A stretch of DNA of 44,234 nucleotides. Source: Deltaproteobacteria bacterium. GTDB lineage: Bacteria; Bdellovibrionota; JAJCYS01. Each line of letters opens with the position of its first letter. Within the stretch, counting starts at the first letter, position 1. Made by a program: the position numbers and the translations under genes. Where the stretch lies: the NCBI GenBank assembly GCA_029262815.1, contig JAJCYS010000019.1, positions 1-44,234 on the forward strand. Direction: 5' to 3'. Of this stretch, positions 32,748 through 41,533 are shown one piece after another. A model generated the notes under the pieces. The model saw only the letters and a program-made list of their open reading frames with translations. It ran no database searches and was not told where the DNA came from.

Positions 32748-34398
32748 GGTTTCTGTCCTAGAAGATCATATCTATGTAGATGAAGCGAAGTCAGGCTCTA
32801 TTCGAAACCGTCCAGGCCTTGAGGCGTTAAAAAAAGCAGCTGAATCGAAACTGTTTGATACGCTTCTCATAGATGATTCATCTCGTCTTTCAAGAGATAA
32901 TCAATACTTCAATACATTGCTTTGCCTCTTTCAATTTTGGGGACTGACGCTTATCTCTGTCAGTGATGGCCTAAATACCCAGGAAGAACATGCCAAAGTA
33001 GCCTATCAGTTTAGAGGCATCTTCAATGAACTGTATCTGTCTGATCTTCGCAAAAAAACACACCGGGGCCAAATGGGCCAAGTTTTAAAGGGTTACAACA
33101 TGGGATATGTTGGATATGGCTATCGATCCAAACCTGTGGGTGAATTAAAACCTGATAAAAAAGGAAGACTCAGAGCAGAAGGATTTACCATAGAAATTCA
33201 ACCTGAAGAAGCTGTGGTAGTTAAAAATTTATTTGAATCTTTTACTCAAGGTAAATCTATCAATGGCATCGTCAAAGAGCTAAATGACCAAAAAATACCG
33301 ACATTCAAACGTTTACGTGGAGGGTGGAATCTCTCCACAATATCAAGAATCCTTAAAAGTGATCGCTATATTGGGAAGTACACTTGGAATAAAACCACAT
33401 CAGTCAAAGATCCACTCTCAGGGAAAATCAAAAAGGTGGCAAGACCCAAAAGCGAATGGATCATCCAAGATCGACCCGAAATGAAAATAATATCTGATGT
33501 ATTGTGGCAGAAAACACAGCTCCGATGGCAGGAGATTGAGAATACCAATCCGATCCGGAAAGGTAAAAGAGGGTTTTCATCTAAACAAAAGAGTTTCGTA
33601 TCCTCTCATCCCCCACATTTGTTATCTGGCAATCTAAAATGCGGCCTATGTCAAGGAAGCATGGCCCTCGTGAGTGGTAAGGGAAGTGGCTATTACGGTT
33701 GCATCAATGCCATCAAGAAAACCTGTACTAACAAGCTCCTCATCTCCCGAAAAAGGCTGGAAGCTCATTTTATTTCTGTCGTTCATGAAAAAGCTATCAA
33801 TCCGAAAACCCTTAGAGCCGTCTTTGAAAAAACAGCTGAGAAAATCAAAGATCATTATGCCCACATACCTGAAGAAATAAAGCTCAAGAAATTGGAGCTC
33901 AACCGCCACGAAACCCGAATTCATAACTTCGTTGAATTTATTGCGGAGGGCAAAGCCACTGCCTCTTTAAGTGCTGCACTGGAAGAAGCTGAAACCAAAG
34001 TGAAGGCCTTAAAATCAGATGTCGAAGGTATGGAGCATATTAAGGAATCCGCCTTTGAACCACCACCGATTGAGTGGATTACACATCGACTGAACAATAT
34101 TCGAAGTGTGCTCGAAAAGCGGACATCTCAATCTGCCCTACTTTTACGAAAGCTCCTCGGACCTATTACGATGACGCCAAAGCAACCAGATCAAGAACGA
34201 GCAGTGTATCATGCGAGATGTAAACTCAAGACTTTTGGACTTTGGGAGAATTCGGACAAAGGTTCGAATTCATTGCATTGGTGGAGGTGGCGGGAATCGA
34301 ACCCGCGTCCGAAATGGTTGACAGGCAGAAGAATTACATGCTTCGCTACAGTCAATTTCGCCTCTGATCGAGCTGTAGCTCACTTTATCAGACGCTAG
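32647..34398 (+). CDS. large serine recombinase (integrase), 3' end fused into the ssrA antisense
   Basis: 583 codons. Resolvase catalytic domain: AAIYARFSSDNQREQSIEDQ (nucleophile Ser10), LLIDDSSRLSRD, then the long helix region LSDLRKKTHRGQMGQVLKGY. The recombinase domain follows (~residues 180-290: AVVVKNLFESFTQGKSINGI; RYIGKYTW), then a zinc ribbon (LKCGLCQGSM...YYGC...CTNK) and a coiled coil. It catalyses site-specific integration and excision. GGAGG lies 6 bases before the ATG. The last ~40 codons (from WWRWRESNPRP on) are the antisense of the tmRNA 3' end, so the native C-terminus in the circular form must differ. This marks the attachment junction. Confidence 0.93.
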   Translation: MKAAIYARFSSDNQREQSIEDQVRVCREYAQKNEVSVLEDHIYVDEAKSGSIRNRPGLEALKKAAESKLFDTLLIDDSSRLSRDNQYFNTLLCLFQFWGLTLISVSDGLNTQEEHAKVAYQFRGIFNELYLSDLRKKTHRGQMGQVLKGYNMGYVGYGYRSKPVGELKPDKKGRLRAEGFTIEIQPEEAVVVKNLFESFTQGKSINGIVKELNDQKIPTFKRLRGGWNLSTISRILKSDRYIGKYTWNKTTSVKDPLSGKIKKVARPKSEWIIQDRPEMKIISDVLWQKTQLRWQEIENTNPIRKGKRGFSSKQKSFVSSHPPHLLSGNLKCGLCQGSMALVSGKGSGYYGCINAIKKTCTNKLLISRKRLEAHFISVVHEKAINPKTLRAVFEKTAEKIKDHYAHIPEEIKLKKLELNRHETRIHNFVEFIAEGKATASLSAALEEAETKVKALKSDVEGMEHIKESAFEPPPIEWITHRLNNIRSVLEKRTSQSALLLRKLLGPITMTPKQPDQERAVYHARCKLKTFGLWENSDKGSNSLHWWRWRESNPRPKWLTGRRITCFATVNFASDRAVAHFIRR

Positions 34399-34628
34399 AT
34401 CACAATAAATACAACAGCCTGACTTGCGACCCCATCAGACCATCAGACCTGCTAGCTGACCATCTTATCGAACCCGCAGATCAGGATTCGACAGATGGGC
34501 TACTTATAATTAAGCAGCAACTGCGAGATTATCGCCAGTTTGTGTTTTGCCGCGTTTTTACAAGGTCACGACACCTTGGCATGCCTCTAACCCCCCAAAG
34601 CGCATCCCGTCAAATCCAGGACACCCCC
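34279..34628 (-). ncRNA. ssrA: transfer-messenger RNA (tmRNA)
   Basis: The 5' end GGGGGTG (34628-34622) pairs with CACCTCC before an encoded ACCA 3' end (34279), forming a 7-bp acceptor stem with one G-U. The T arm is GCGGGTTCGATTCCCGC, and the 5' part reads CTGGATTTGACGGGATGCG, as in all one-piece tmRNAs. The tag frame 34551-34510 reads GKTQTGDNLAVAA then TAA, ending in the expected hydrophobic AA degron; the resume codon would be GGC. The RNA rescues stalled ribosomes with SmpB. It lies downstream of the hemL-like gene on the same strand. Its 3' end is overlapped by the recombinase ORF. Confidence 0.95.
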
Positions 34629-34708
34629 AAACTAGGATCGGATCAAAGTTTTCTAAAGTTTAACATACTTTTTTTGTTTTTTTGCTCAATAAATCAGGTG
34701 TTTATAAC

Positions 34709-36007
34709 CTATTCTCCGGCCATTTCACGGCATAACCCTTCCCAAGCCTCCAAAATACTCTCTAACACCATATCTGTATGAGCCGTAGACATAAAAGCAG
34801 GCGCATAAGCATTCGGCGAAAGATACACCCCTCGATTGAGAAGCCCATGAAACACCTGCTTAAAAAATGCCTCTTGGCTCTCAGGCATGTCACCAATCGC
34901 TCGAATTTCTTTCACACACGGCGTCATCCAAAATAACGACGCATAATGTCTGATCGCAAAAGGCTTTTCCCCAAACGATCGCTCGTACACATGCGTCATA
35001 TCATCAGCTAACTTTTGTGCCATCCGTGTCAATTCCCCATACGGACAAGTCGACAACAACTTCTGCAAAGTTGCAATCCCACTTGCCATCACGAGCGGAT
35101 TCGCAACTAACGAACCCGCCTGATACACCAATCCTTCTGGGGCCAACAAATCCATAATCGTACTCTTGCCACCAAAAGCACCCATGGGCAATCCACCCCC
35201 CAACGCACAACCGTACACCACCAAATCCGGCTGAATGTTCAAAAGCTCTGACATCCCCCCAAACGCAACCCGAAAACCCGTCACCACTTCATCAAAAATT
35301 AACAAAATACCGTTCTTCCGTGCGGATGCTTCCACATATCTCAAGAAATCATAGTCCTGTACCAACACCCCGTAGTTTGTCGGTAACGGTTCCAAAATAA
35401 TGGCAGCAATCCCATGATCATGTTCTGACAAAGCTTTATCAAAAGCTGTCACATCATCCATCGGCACAATGATCGTCTCTTGCACCTGTGATGGAGCCAA
35501 CCCCGCACTATTGTGATTACGTGTACTGGCCAAACCAGATCCTGCTTTAATCAACATCGGATCTACATGCCCATGATACCCGCCTTCAAATTTTAAAATC
35601 TTGTTTCGCCCCGTCGCTGCCCGAGCCAATCGCAGCACACTCATGACGGCCTCAGTCCCAGAATTCACAAACCGAACTTTCTCAACCCAAGGAATATGCT
35701 CAGTCACCAACTCAGCTAACTCTAAAGCCCGACGTTCACAGGTTCCATAACACCATCCCTGGCTCATCATCGTATCAATACTCGAAGCAACTTCTGGATC
35801 AACATGGCCGAACAGCAATGACCCCCAGCCCATACAACAATCCACATACTGATTGCCATCCACATCCCAAAGATAAGGTCCTTTGGCATGATCGATAAAC
35901 CGCGGTGTGCCACCTACATTACTAAAGGACCGCAGAGGTGAATGCACACCCCCCGGCATCACAGCTTGAGCTCTCTTAAAGAAGCTTTCAGACCGCACAG
36001 TTTTCAT
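34709..36007 (-). CDS. hemL: glutamate-1-semialdehyde aminomutase homologue lacking the PLP lysine
   Basis: 432 residues, the length and motif order of HemL: GGVHSPLRSF, VRFVNSGTEAVMSVLRLARA, FEGGYHGHVDPMLIKAGSG, LIFDEVVTGFRVAFGG and YQAGSLVANPL. However, the segment that is normally D-L-x-x-L-G-K-x-I-G-G-G reads DLVVYGCALGGGLPMGAFGG, so Cys267 (codon 35209-35207) replaces the Schiff-base lysine. The usual EPVAGNMG is also changed (EPLPTNYGV). HemL makes 5-aminolevulinate; this protein may not. It could be a non-catalytic or repurposed paralogue. The gene symbol refers to homology only. An ATG with no close Shine-Dalgarno competitor begins it at 36007. Confidence 0.85.
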   Translation of the reverse strand: MKTVRSESFFKRAQAVMPGGVHSPLRSFSNVGGTPRFIDHAKGPYLWDVDGNQYVDCCMGWGSLLFGHVDPEVASSIDTMMSQGWCYGTCERRALELAELVTEHIPWVEKVRFVNSGTEAVMSVLRLARAATGRNKILKFEGGYHGHVDPMLIKAGSGLASTRNHNSAGLAPSQVQETIIVPMDDVTAFDKALSEHDHGIAAIILEPLPTNYGVLVQDYDFLRYVEASARKNGILLIFDEVVTGFRVAFGGMSELLNIQPDLVVYGCALGGGLPMGAFGGKSTIMDLLAPEGLVYQAGSLVANPLVMASGIATLQKLLSTCPYGELTRMAQKLADDMTHVYERSFGEKPFAIRHYASLFWMTPCVKEIRAIGDMPESQEAFFKQVFHGLLNRGVYLSPNAYAPAFMSTAHTDMVLESILEAWEGLCREMAGE

Positions 36008-36118
36008 TGGATCCCCCTACCTTGAATTCCCAGCCTATCATATCACCCAAATTACCCTCAAATCCTACAAAAAGAGTCCTAGACTCCTGTACATTTGGTG
36101 GTAGCATAGGTGGCACTT

Positions 36119-36976
36119 ATGGATTCAAAAGAACTTAGCCCAACCCAATTAGCGACCTTATCTGACACACTTGTCGATATGCGCAAAGTAATTTTAAAGA
36201 TGATCGCGGAAGCAAAATCCGGTCACCCCGGTGGCTCACTCTCCGCAATCGATATCATCGCAACACTGTTTTTACATCGCATGAAATACACACCTGAACA
36301 CTACGCATCCTTATCTGAAGATGTATTTGTTCTTTCAAAAGGTCATGGTGTCCCCGCGCTTTATGTTGTGTTGCAAAAAGTCGGCCTCATATCCGATTCT
36401 TTAGACCTCATGTCCCTACGAAAGTTAGGCTCCCCCTTACAAGGACATCCAGACCGCGTCCGATTACCCGAGGTCGTTGCCTCGACAGGTAGCTTGGGCC
36501 AAGGTCTCTCCATGGCTGTCGGTATTGCTTTAGCCAAAAAACTGAATAATGATCCCCACCATGTTTTTGTATTAAGCGGTGATGGAGAACTTCAAGAAGG
36601 CCAAGTATGGGAAGCACTCATGTTTGCCTCAAAACTTAAGCTGACTAATCTCACTGTCTATATCGATCGCAACCAAGGCCAAATCGATGGCCCCACTGAA
36701 ACAGTGATGCCCCTTGAACCTCTAGATAAAAAGTTCGAAGCATTTGGATGGGAAACCCACACCATTGATGGTCATAACCTCGAAGCTATTCATAAAACAG
36801 CACATCTAACATCCACCCAAGGGCCCTTGTGCATCATCGCTGACACCGTAAAAGGACACAGCGTGAGTTTCATGGAGCACAAAATTAAATGGCATGGCGT
36901 CGCACCGAATGATGAAGAGCTGGAACAAGCTTTGAATGAAATTGAATCTAAAAGAAATAGGGAGCGTTCCGTATGA
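36119..36976 (+). CDS. transketolase, N-terminal (TPP pyrophosphate-binding) subunit
   Basis: 285 residues from ATG 36119 (AGGTGG 6 bases upstream; an in-frame GTG at 36110 is less likely). Motifs: KSGHPGGSLSAIDI, HRMKYTPEHY, FVLSKGHGVPALYVVL, GSLGQGLSMAVGIALA, and the TPP/Mg motif GDGELQEGQVWEA...IDRNQGQIDG. It corresponds to the first half of transketolase and works with the next gene product as a split enzyme in the pentose-phosphate or Calvin-type carbon shuffle. The stop overlaps the C-terminal subunit start as ATGA. Divergent from the hemL-like gene. Confidence 0.93.
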   Translation: MDSKELSPTQLATLSDTLVDMRKVILKMIAEAKSGHPGGSLSAIDIIATLFLHRMKYTPEHYASLSEDVFVLSKGHGVPALYVVLQKVGLISDSLDLMSLRKLGSPLQGHPDRVRLPEVVASTGSLGQGLSMAVGIALAKKLNNDPHHVFVLSGDGELQEGQVWEALMFASKLKLTNLTVYIDRNQGQIDGPTETVMPLEPLDKKFEAFGWETHTIDGHNLEAIHKTAHLTSTQGPLCIIADTVKGHSVSFMEHKIKWHGVAPNDEELEQALNEIESKRNRERSV

Positions 36977-37923
36977 AAGCCGCGACTCGCGAAACCTTTG
37001 GTAAAACCCTATTAGAACTCGGCCATGCACATTCCGACATCGTCGTACTCGATGCCGACTTAGCCAAAAGTACAAAATCGGAACTCTTTGGCAACACATT
37101 TCCAGACCGTTTTTTTGAATGTGGCATCGCTGAAGGCAACATGATCGGCATTGCTGCCGGGCTAGCCCTAGCAGGCAAACGTCCTTTCGCCTGTAGCTTC
37201 GGTTGTTTTTTAATTGGCCGCTTCGAACAAATTCGCATGAGCGTGTCCTATAACCAAGCCCCTGTTGTACTCGTGGGCACTCACGCTGGTGTAACTATCG
37301 GCGAAGATGGACATAGCCAAATGGCTTTAGAGGATATCGGGCTGATGAGAAACCTACCGGATATGCATGTGCTTCAGCCTACTGATGCTATTGATACGCC
37401 TCAAATTGTGAGCTACCTCGTTGAACATCGTGTCCCTGCTTACCTCCGTCTTACTCGTCAAAAAATGGCACCCATTCTACCTGACACCTACACCTTTTCT
37501 TTATCAGAAGGCGCTTTGCTGCCTCAAACACCCCCACCTGCTGAAGCTCAACTACTGATGCTTGTTTCAGGTGGACCTGCCGAAGCCGCAATGCTCGCAG
37601 CACAGCACTTGTCTGCAGATGCCTCTATTCCAACAACCTGTGCCGTGATGAACACACTCTGGCCACTACCCCAAACATGGCTTGACTCTGTGATTACCTC
37701 AAATATTCAAGGTATCATCACTGTCGAAGACCATTACACAACCGGGGGTCTTGGTAGTATTATTGCAGAGCATACGTCGTTGCCTGTTCAAAAGATAGGC
37801 ATCGAAACTTATGGTCAATCAGGTACTGAATCGGAGCTTATTCATCATTACGGATTGGACACACAATCTATCATCGAAAAATCCCTCGCATTTCACAAAG
37901 GGCTGAATTTATCTCAGTTGTAG
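36973..37923 (+). CDS. transketolase, C-terminal (pyrimidine-binding) subunit
   Basis: 316 residues. The pyrimidine-binding domain has FFECGIAEGNMIGIAAGLAL (the catalytic Glu), AGKRPFACSFGCFLIGRFEQ, and GTHAGVTIGEDGHSQMALED. The C-terminal domain (~residues 185-310) includes GIITVEDHYTTGGLGSIIAE. It pairs with the preceding subunit, with which it overlaps by 4 bp, to form the complete TPP enzyme. A REP-like hairpin at 37937-37967 follows and could end the transcript. Confidence 0.93.
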   Translation: MKAATRETFGKTLLELGHAHSDIVVLDADLAKSTKSELFGNTFPDRFFECGIAEGNMIGIAAGLALAGKRPFACSFGCFLIGRFEQIRMSVSYNQAPVVLVGTHAGVTIGEDGHSQMALEDIGLMRNLPDMHVLQPTDAIDTPQIVSYLVEHRVPAYLRLTRQKMAPILPDTYTFSLSEGALLPQTPPPAEAQLLMLVSGGPAEAAMLAAQHLSADASIPTTCAVMNTLWPLPQTWLDSVITSNIQGIITVEDHYTTGGLGSIIAEHTSLPVQKIGIETYGQSGTESELIHHYGLDTQSIIEKSLAFHKGLNLSQL

Positions 37924-37936
37924 AGTAGATTCCCTC

Positions 37937-37967
37937 GGGTAAACCCGGGTTACCCTGCCTTCGCAGG
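37937..37967. repeat. REP-like double hairpin after the transketolase genes
   Basis: GGGTAA/TTACCC (37937-37942, 37950-37955) is directly followed by CCTGC-CTTC-GCAGG (37954-37967) and GAATGACA. The CCTGCCTTCGCAGGAATGAC string is a widespread intergenic repeat in proteobacteria. No U-run follows, so it is a poor intrinsic terminator on its own. Confidence 0.65.
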
Positions 37968-38082
37968 AATGACAAGACTGGCGCAAATGCTCGTGTCGGG
38001 GATTGTGCATGTTAGATAATTCGATGACAGAAAATTGGTCAGATTTGGGAAAATGGTACACTGATAGCAGTTACAGAATTCC

Positions 38083-39189
38083 ATGACTTCAAAACAATCA
38101 ACTCTCAAAAAAGTTCTTAAAGGGATATTATCCGTCAGCCTTCTAGGCATGGGCGGGGGTGGCAATCTGTTACTCACACGACAAGCATGGGTGAATACTC
38201 AAAAGCTCTGTACACTTAAATCGTTCGAACAAGCCTTCGGGCTTGTGTGGCTATTGCCTGGCCCCGTAGCCACAAAATTACTGGTTTTCCTTTCCTACCA
38301 GTCTTACCCCAGATGGTGGGTTCCCTTCTTGACCACAGCTATCTTTATTACACCAGGCATTCTGCTTCTCTCTCTCATTATTTGGGCCGGTGATTACGTC
38401 AACATGCAATTTTTACGAATCACGATAAGTATGATTTCTTTTTTATTTATGTTTGATTTTTGTCTCAGCTCATTACGCAGTCATCTTGTCCGTTACAGAC
38501 GAATGATCGGCCCATCTCTTTTTGTTGTTTTGAGTAGCTTGTTGCTTGGCATCCTGACCCACTTAAGTCTAATTCACTATATTTTGATTTATATCGTTGG
38601 GTTCTCTTGCTTGCAGATCTTGCCCAAGTTACAACACACTCAAAAACTTTTTAGCCTAAGCCTTCCCCTGATATGGACCTTGATTCAAACCGGCCTGTTT
38701 ATCTATGGCGGCGCGTACGCAATGATTACTCATTTGTACTACAAATGGTGTGTAGTAGATCCCATACTGGCACCTCAAAATTTTTGGTACGCAGTAGGAT
38801 TAGCTCATCTTCTACCAGGACCGTTGATGAATTTTGTTTCATATATAGGCATCAGTCAAGGTTCAATACTCTCTGGATGGATGATGAGTTATTTGCTGAT
38901 CACCCCCCCTTGCTTGTTAACATGTGTCTTAACAAAATATCAAAAAACACTACTCAAAAATAAACTACTCAAACGTAGTTTAATCTATTTTTTCCCATTT
39001 ATAATGGGCATTTTACTGATCCAAGGACTCCGGATGATTTCCGAATCCTTACCTAGTGTTCTAATGATTGGTGTGGTTTGCACCATCACCCTCCTGCAAC
39101 AAAAACTAAGGCTCTCATTTAAAACATTTCTGCTCTTTTCAGTGACTATAAGCATTCTGACTGCTTATGTTAGTATGGCTATGCTGTAG
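38083..39189 (+). CDS. ChrA-family (chromate ion transporter-like) membrane protein
   Basis: 368 residues in two homologous hydrophobic halves, the long bidomain form of the CHR superfamily. Each half has the family signature: GLVWLLPGPVATKLLVFLSY in the first, GLFIYGGAYAMITHLYYKWC VVDPILAP with GLAHLLPGPLMNFVSYIG in the second. Chromate efflux is the known role of ChrA, but many members are of unproven substrate. In the first half the usual FGGP motif is a Gly-rich GMGGGGNLLLTRQAW. It heads a four-gene run with the solute-binding-like lipoprotein, nitrilase-like and RidA genes. Confidence 0.88.
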   Translation: MTSKQSTLKKVLKGILSVSLLGMGGGGNLLLTRQAWVNTQKLCTLKSFEQAFGLVWLLPGPVATKLLVFLSYQSYPRWWVPFLTTAIFITPGILLLSLIIWAGDYVNMQFLRITISMISFLFMFDFCLSSLRSHLVRYRRMIGPSLFVVLSSLLLGILTHLSLIHYILIYIVGFSCLQILPKLQHTQKLFSLSLPLIWTLIQTGLFIYGGAYAMITHLYYKWCVVDPILAPQNFWYAVGLAHLLPGPLMNFVSYIGISQGSILSGWMMSYLLITPPCLLTCVLTKYQKTLLKNKLLKRSLIYFFPFIMGILLIQGLRMISESLPSVLMIGVVCTITLLQQKLRLSFKTFLLFSVTISILTAYVSMAML

Positions 39190-39216
39190 CATACATAGGT
39201 CCGTTGAAGTGTTTTT

Positions 39217-40692
39217 ATGAATAAGAGTTGTTCAAAATTTTTGATTTTTACTTTATTGTGCGTTTGTCATACGGCCTGCCACAAACAACCACCTAACTCT
39301 GCAACACATATTACGATCGCACTCGCAACTCACAAAAAACAAGCTTGGAATTTGAATTCGACAGACACCCTGAGAGAAATAGACTTAAGAGCGCTGCGAT
39401 TTGTCACAAGAACATTGTTCAAGACAGGCCGAAATTTTGAACCTGTCCCCGATCTAGTTGACACATATGAACTTTCGAAGGCAAATAAAGCAATCGCTTT
39501 GATCCTAAAAAAAATAAACTGGTCCGACGGTTTGCCCCTCACATTGCAGCACGTGCAGCAGAGTATGATACGTTCATTAATTTCTCACCCTCGTTCACCT
39601 CAAGCTCATCTTTTTTTAACGCTACTACCCAAACAATGTCAAAAAAATCCTCAACACTGCTTTAAAATTAAAAAAAATAAACTTATCTTGTCTTTCCGTG
39701 TTCAACCCCTCTTAGCCCTGCCATTTCTAACACTATCCATTACAGCTCCCCAACACCCGACAAAAAACCTATCAAAAGCTGGGCTGGGTCCCTACGTTAT
39801 TACAAAACAAACCGATGAACACCTATATCTGATACATAGAGAAAAAGACCGCTTTCGACCGATCCTATTGAAGCAAGTCTTATTTCAATCTGAGCTTAAG
39901 AAACCATTCCAGACCAATAAACTACATGTAATTGATCCACCCCCTTTAAGCGCCATCACCAAATCTTTCTGGACTAAACATTTACAAGCCTTCCCAGACT
40001 TTAATCTACTCATCCTGCTTCAAAACAAAACAGCTCCCCCACTGCAAATTCAGCCCGAAGAGATATCCCGTTACTTCGCTCAAAAAAACCTCCCTCTAGC
40101 ACAAATCCCCAGCCCCCTAATCCCACTGTTTGAATCCTGCTCGCCCAAAAAATTTCACATTACACCCACACCCACTGCTTGGCCGAACCCAGTTACCATC
40201 CTTGGACCCAAAACTTTATTTAGTGCCCTGGCGGGTGAGCGCATCAAAAAACATATTCAACGCTTTGGCTCCATCCCTGTTACTTATCAATCCGTACCTG
40301 CAGCTCATTTGCTTTCATTAATTAGCCAAAAAAAAGCACCTTACCAACTATTCTCTTTTAGATCCCAAGTCCCTTCACTCCAACCTTTTCTTAACCTCTT
40401 TCGAAGTAAAATGCCTCTCGCTCAACAAAAATCAGATTTTTATACATTCACACTGGACCATTATGAAACGACATACCCTATGAGAACAGCCTCTCCAAAC
40501 TGGGCACCCGTCATTCGTTCCCTATGCCTTCCTACCCGACGTGTACTCCCCTTACTGTCTATCCCCAGTTACGCCATTGTTCATCCGAGAATCAGTAAAA
40601 GCTACGTACGCGACCAGCATGGTATTTATTATTTTCCTACAGCCCCGCAGGATTCCCTTGCGAGCCGTTCAAAACAAAGCTATAACAACTAA
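39217..40692 (+). CDS. diverged peptide/nickel-type solute-binding lipoprotein
   Basis: 491 residues with a lipoprotein-like signal (FLIFTLLCVCHTAC; Cys21). LRFVTRTLFKTGRNFEPVPD LVDTYELS and KINWSDGLPLTLQHVQQSM match the start of SBP_bac_5 (OppA/DppA) domains, including the WSDG-P-T turn. The rest is strongly diverged and rich in Lys, Pro and Gln. No cognate permease or ATPase is adjacent. It probably binds a small peptide or other ligand at the membrane, but a different role is possible. Its stop is 1 bp before the nitrilase-like gene. Confidence 0.75.
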   Translation: MNKSCSKFLIFTLLCVCHTACHKQPPNSATHITIALATHKKQAWNLNSTDTLREIDLRALRFVTRTLFKTGRNFEPVPDLVDTYELSKANKAIALILKKINWSDGLPLTLQHVQQSMIRSLISHPRSPQAHLFLTLLPKQCQKNPQHCFKIKKNKLILSFRVQPLLALPFLTLSITAPQHPTKNLSKAGLGPYVITKQTDEHLYLIHREKDRFRPILLKQVLFQSELKKPFQTNKLHVIDPPPLSAITKSFWTKHLQAFPDFNLLILLQNKTAPPLQIQPEEISRYFAQKNLPLAQIPSPLIPLFESCSPKKFHITPTPTAWPNPVTILGPKTLFSALAGERIKKHIQRFGSIPVTYQSVPAAHLLSLISQKKAPYQLFSFRSQVPSLQPFLNLFRSKMPLAQQKSDFYTFTLDHYETTYPMRTASPNWAPVIRSLCLPTRRVLPLLSIPSYAIVHPRISKSYVRDQHGIYYFPTAPQDSLASRSKQSYNN

Positions 40693-40693
40693 A

Positions 40694-41533
40694 ATGTCAT
40701 TGCGAGTTGCGTGTGTTCAATTTCCATGTGTTGAAGATACTGAGAAAAACATAGATCAAGCTTATAAACTCGTCCAACATATTGCGTTGGAGGAGCCTGA
40801 TATCATTGTGTTGCCTGAAGCCTGTTTCTTTCATCGCACCTCAGACAAAACAAAACACCCATTTTCTGCTTCAACGCATCCATGGCTAACTTTGATGACA
40901 AAATGGGCTGAAGCCCACCGTGCGGTCATTATCGCCGGTACACTTCTTGAAGCTCCAGACTCACCCGACAACAACCCCCCCTATCTTACATGCGCTGTCG
41001 TATTTCCAAATAAACAAACACCCATCTTGTTTCAAAAACATAAATTATTTCGTGGCATGTTATATGACACCCATCACATTAATGAAATTGAGACTTATAG
41101 TCGGGGAGCAGATGGATACGGCTTCTTTACGTACAAAGATTGGCGTATCGGAGTCACGCTTGGCACTGAACTCAGATACAGCACAATCTTTGATACCCTG
41201 AGATATCAACATAATTGCGATGCAATTCTAGTTTCATCCGCTTTTTACACAGAAACACAACAATCCAATTGGGTGTCTCTACTAAAGACCCGTGCATTTG
41301 AATACCAATGTTATATTGCAGCAGCAAATCAATCTTCGTTTCATGCAACCACCCATCCTTACTTCTTGGGACAAAGTGCCATCATTGATTCTTCTGGCAT
41401 CCCCCTCAGCTTAGGCCCGAAGATGGGCGAAGCCCTTTGTTTGCAAGATTTTTCCAAAGACGAATTATTAAAAAGTCGCATTCGTGTTGACACATCTTTA
41501 AATATTCAAAAACACAAAGGAGACCTTATATGA
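40694..41533 (+). CDS. nitrilase-superfamily homologue lacking the catalytic cysteine
   Basis: 279 residues from ATG 40694; the open frame extends upstream only across the previous gene. SLRVACVQFPCVEDTEKNID, IIVLPEACFF (Glu) and FQKHKLFRG (Lys) are in place. The third triad site, usually C-Y-D-x-R-F, reads IGVTLGTELRY, so glycine (GGC) replaces cysteine. The rest of the fold (KTRAFEYQCYIAAANQSSF; LGQSAIIDSSG) is preserved. It is probably non-hydrolytic or regulatory. It starts 1 bp after the binding-protein gene and overlaps ridA by 4 bp (ATGA). Confidence 0.85.
   Translation: MSLRVACVQFPCVEDTEKNIDQAYKLVQHIALEEPDIIVLPEACFFHRTSDKTKHPFSASTHPWLTLMTKWAEAHRAVIIAGTLLEAPDSPDNNPPYLTCAVVFPNKQTPILFQKHKLFRGMLYDTHHINEIETYSRGADGYGFFTYKDWRIGVTLGTELRYSTIFDTLRYQHNCDAILVSSAFYTETQQSNWVSLLKTRAFEYQCYIAAANQSSFHATTHPYFLGQSAIIDSSGIPLSLGPKMGEALCLQDFSKDELLKSRIRVDTSLNIQKHKGDLI

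Noticed and set aside
40541..40693. Upstream extension of the nitrilase-like gene
   Set aside because: It overlaps the end of the binding-protein gene in another frame, and ATG 40694 begins exactly at the family's first strand.
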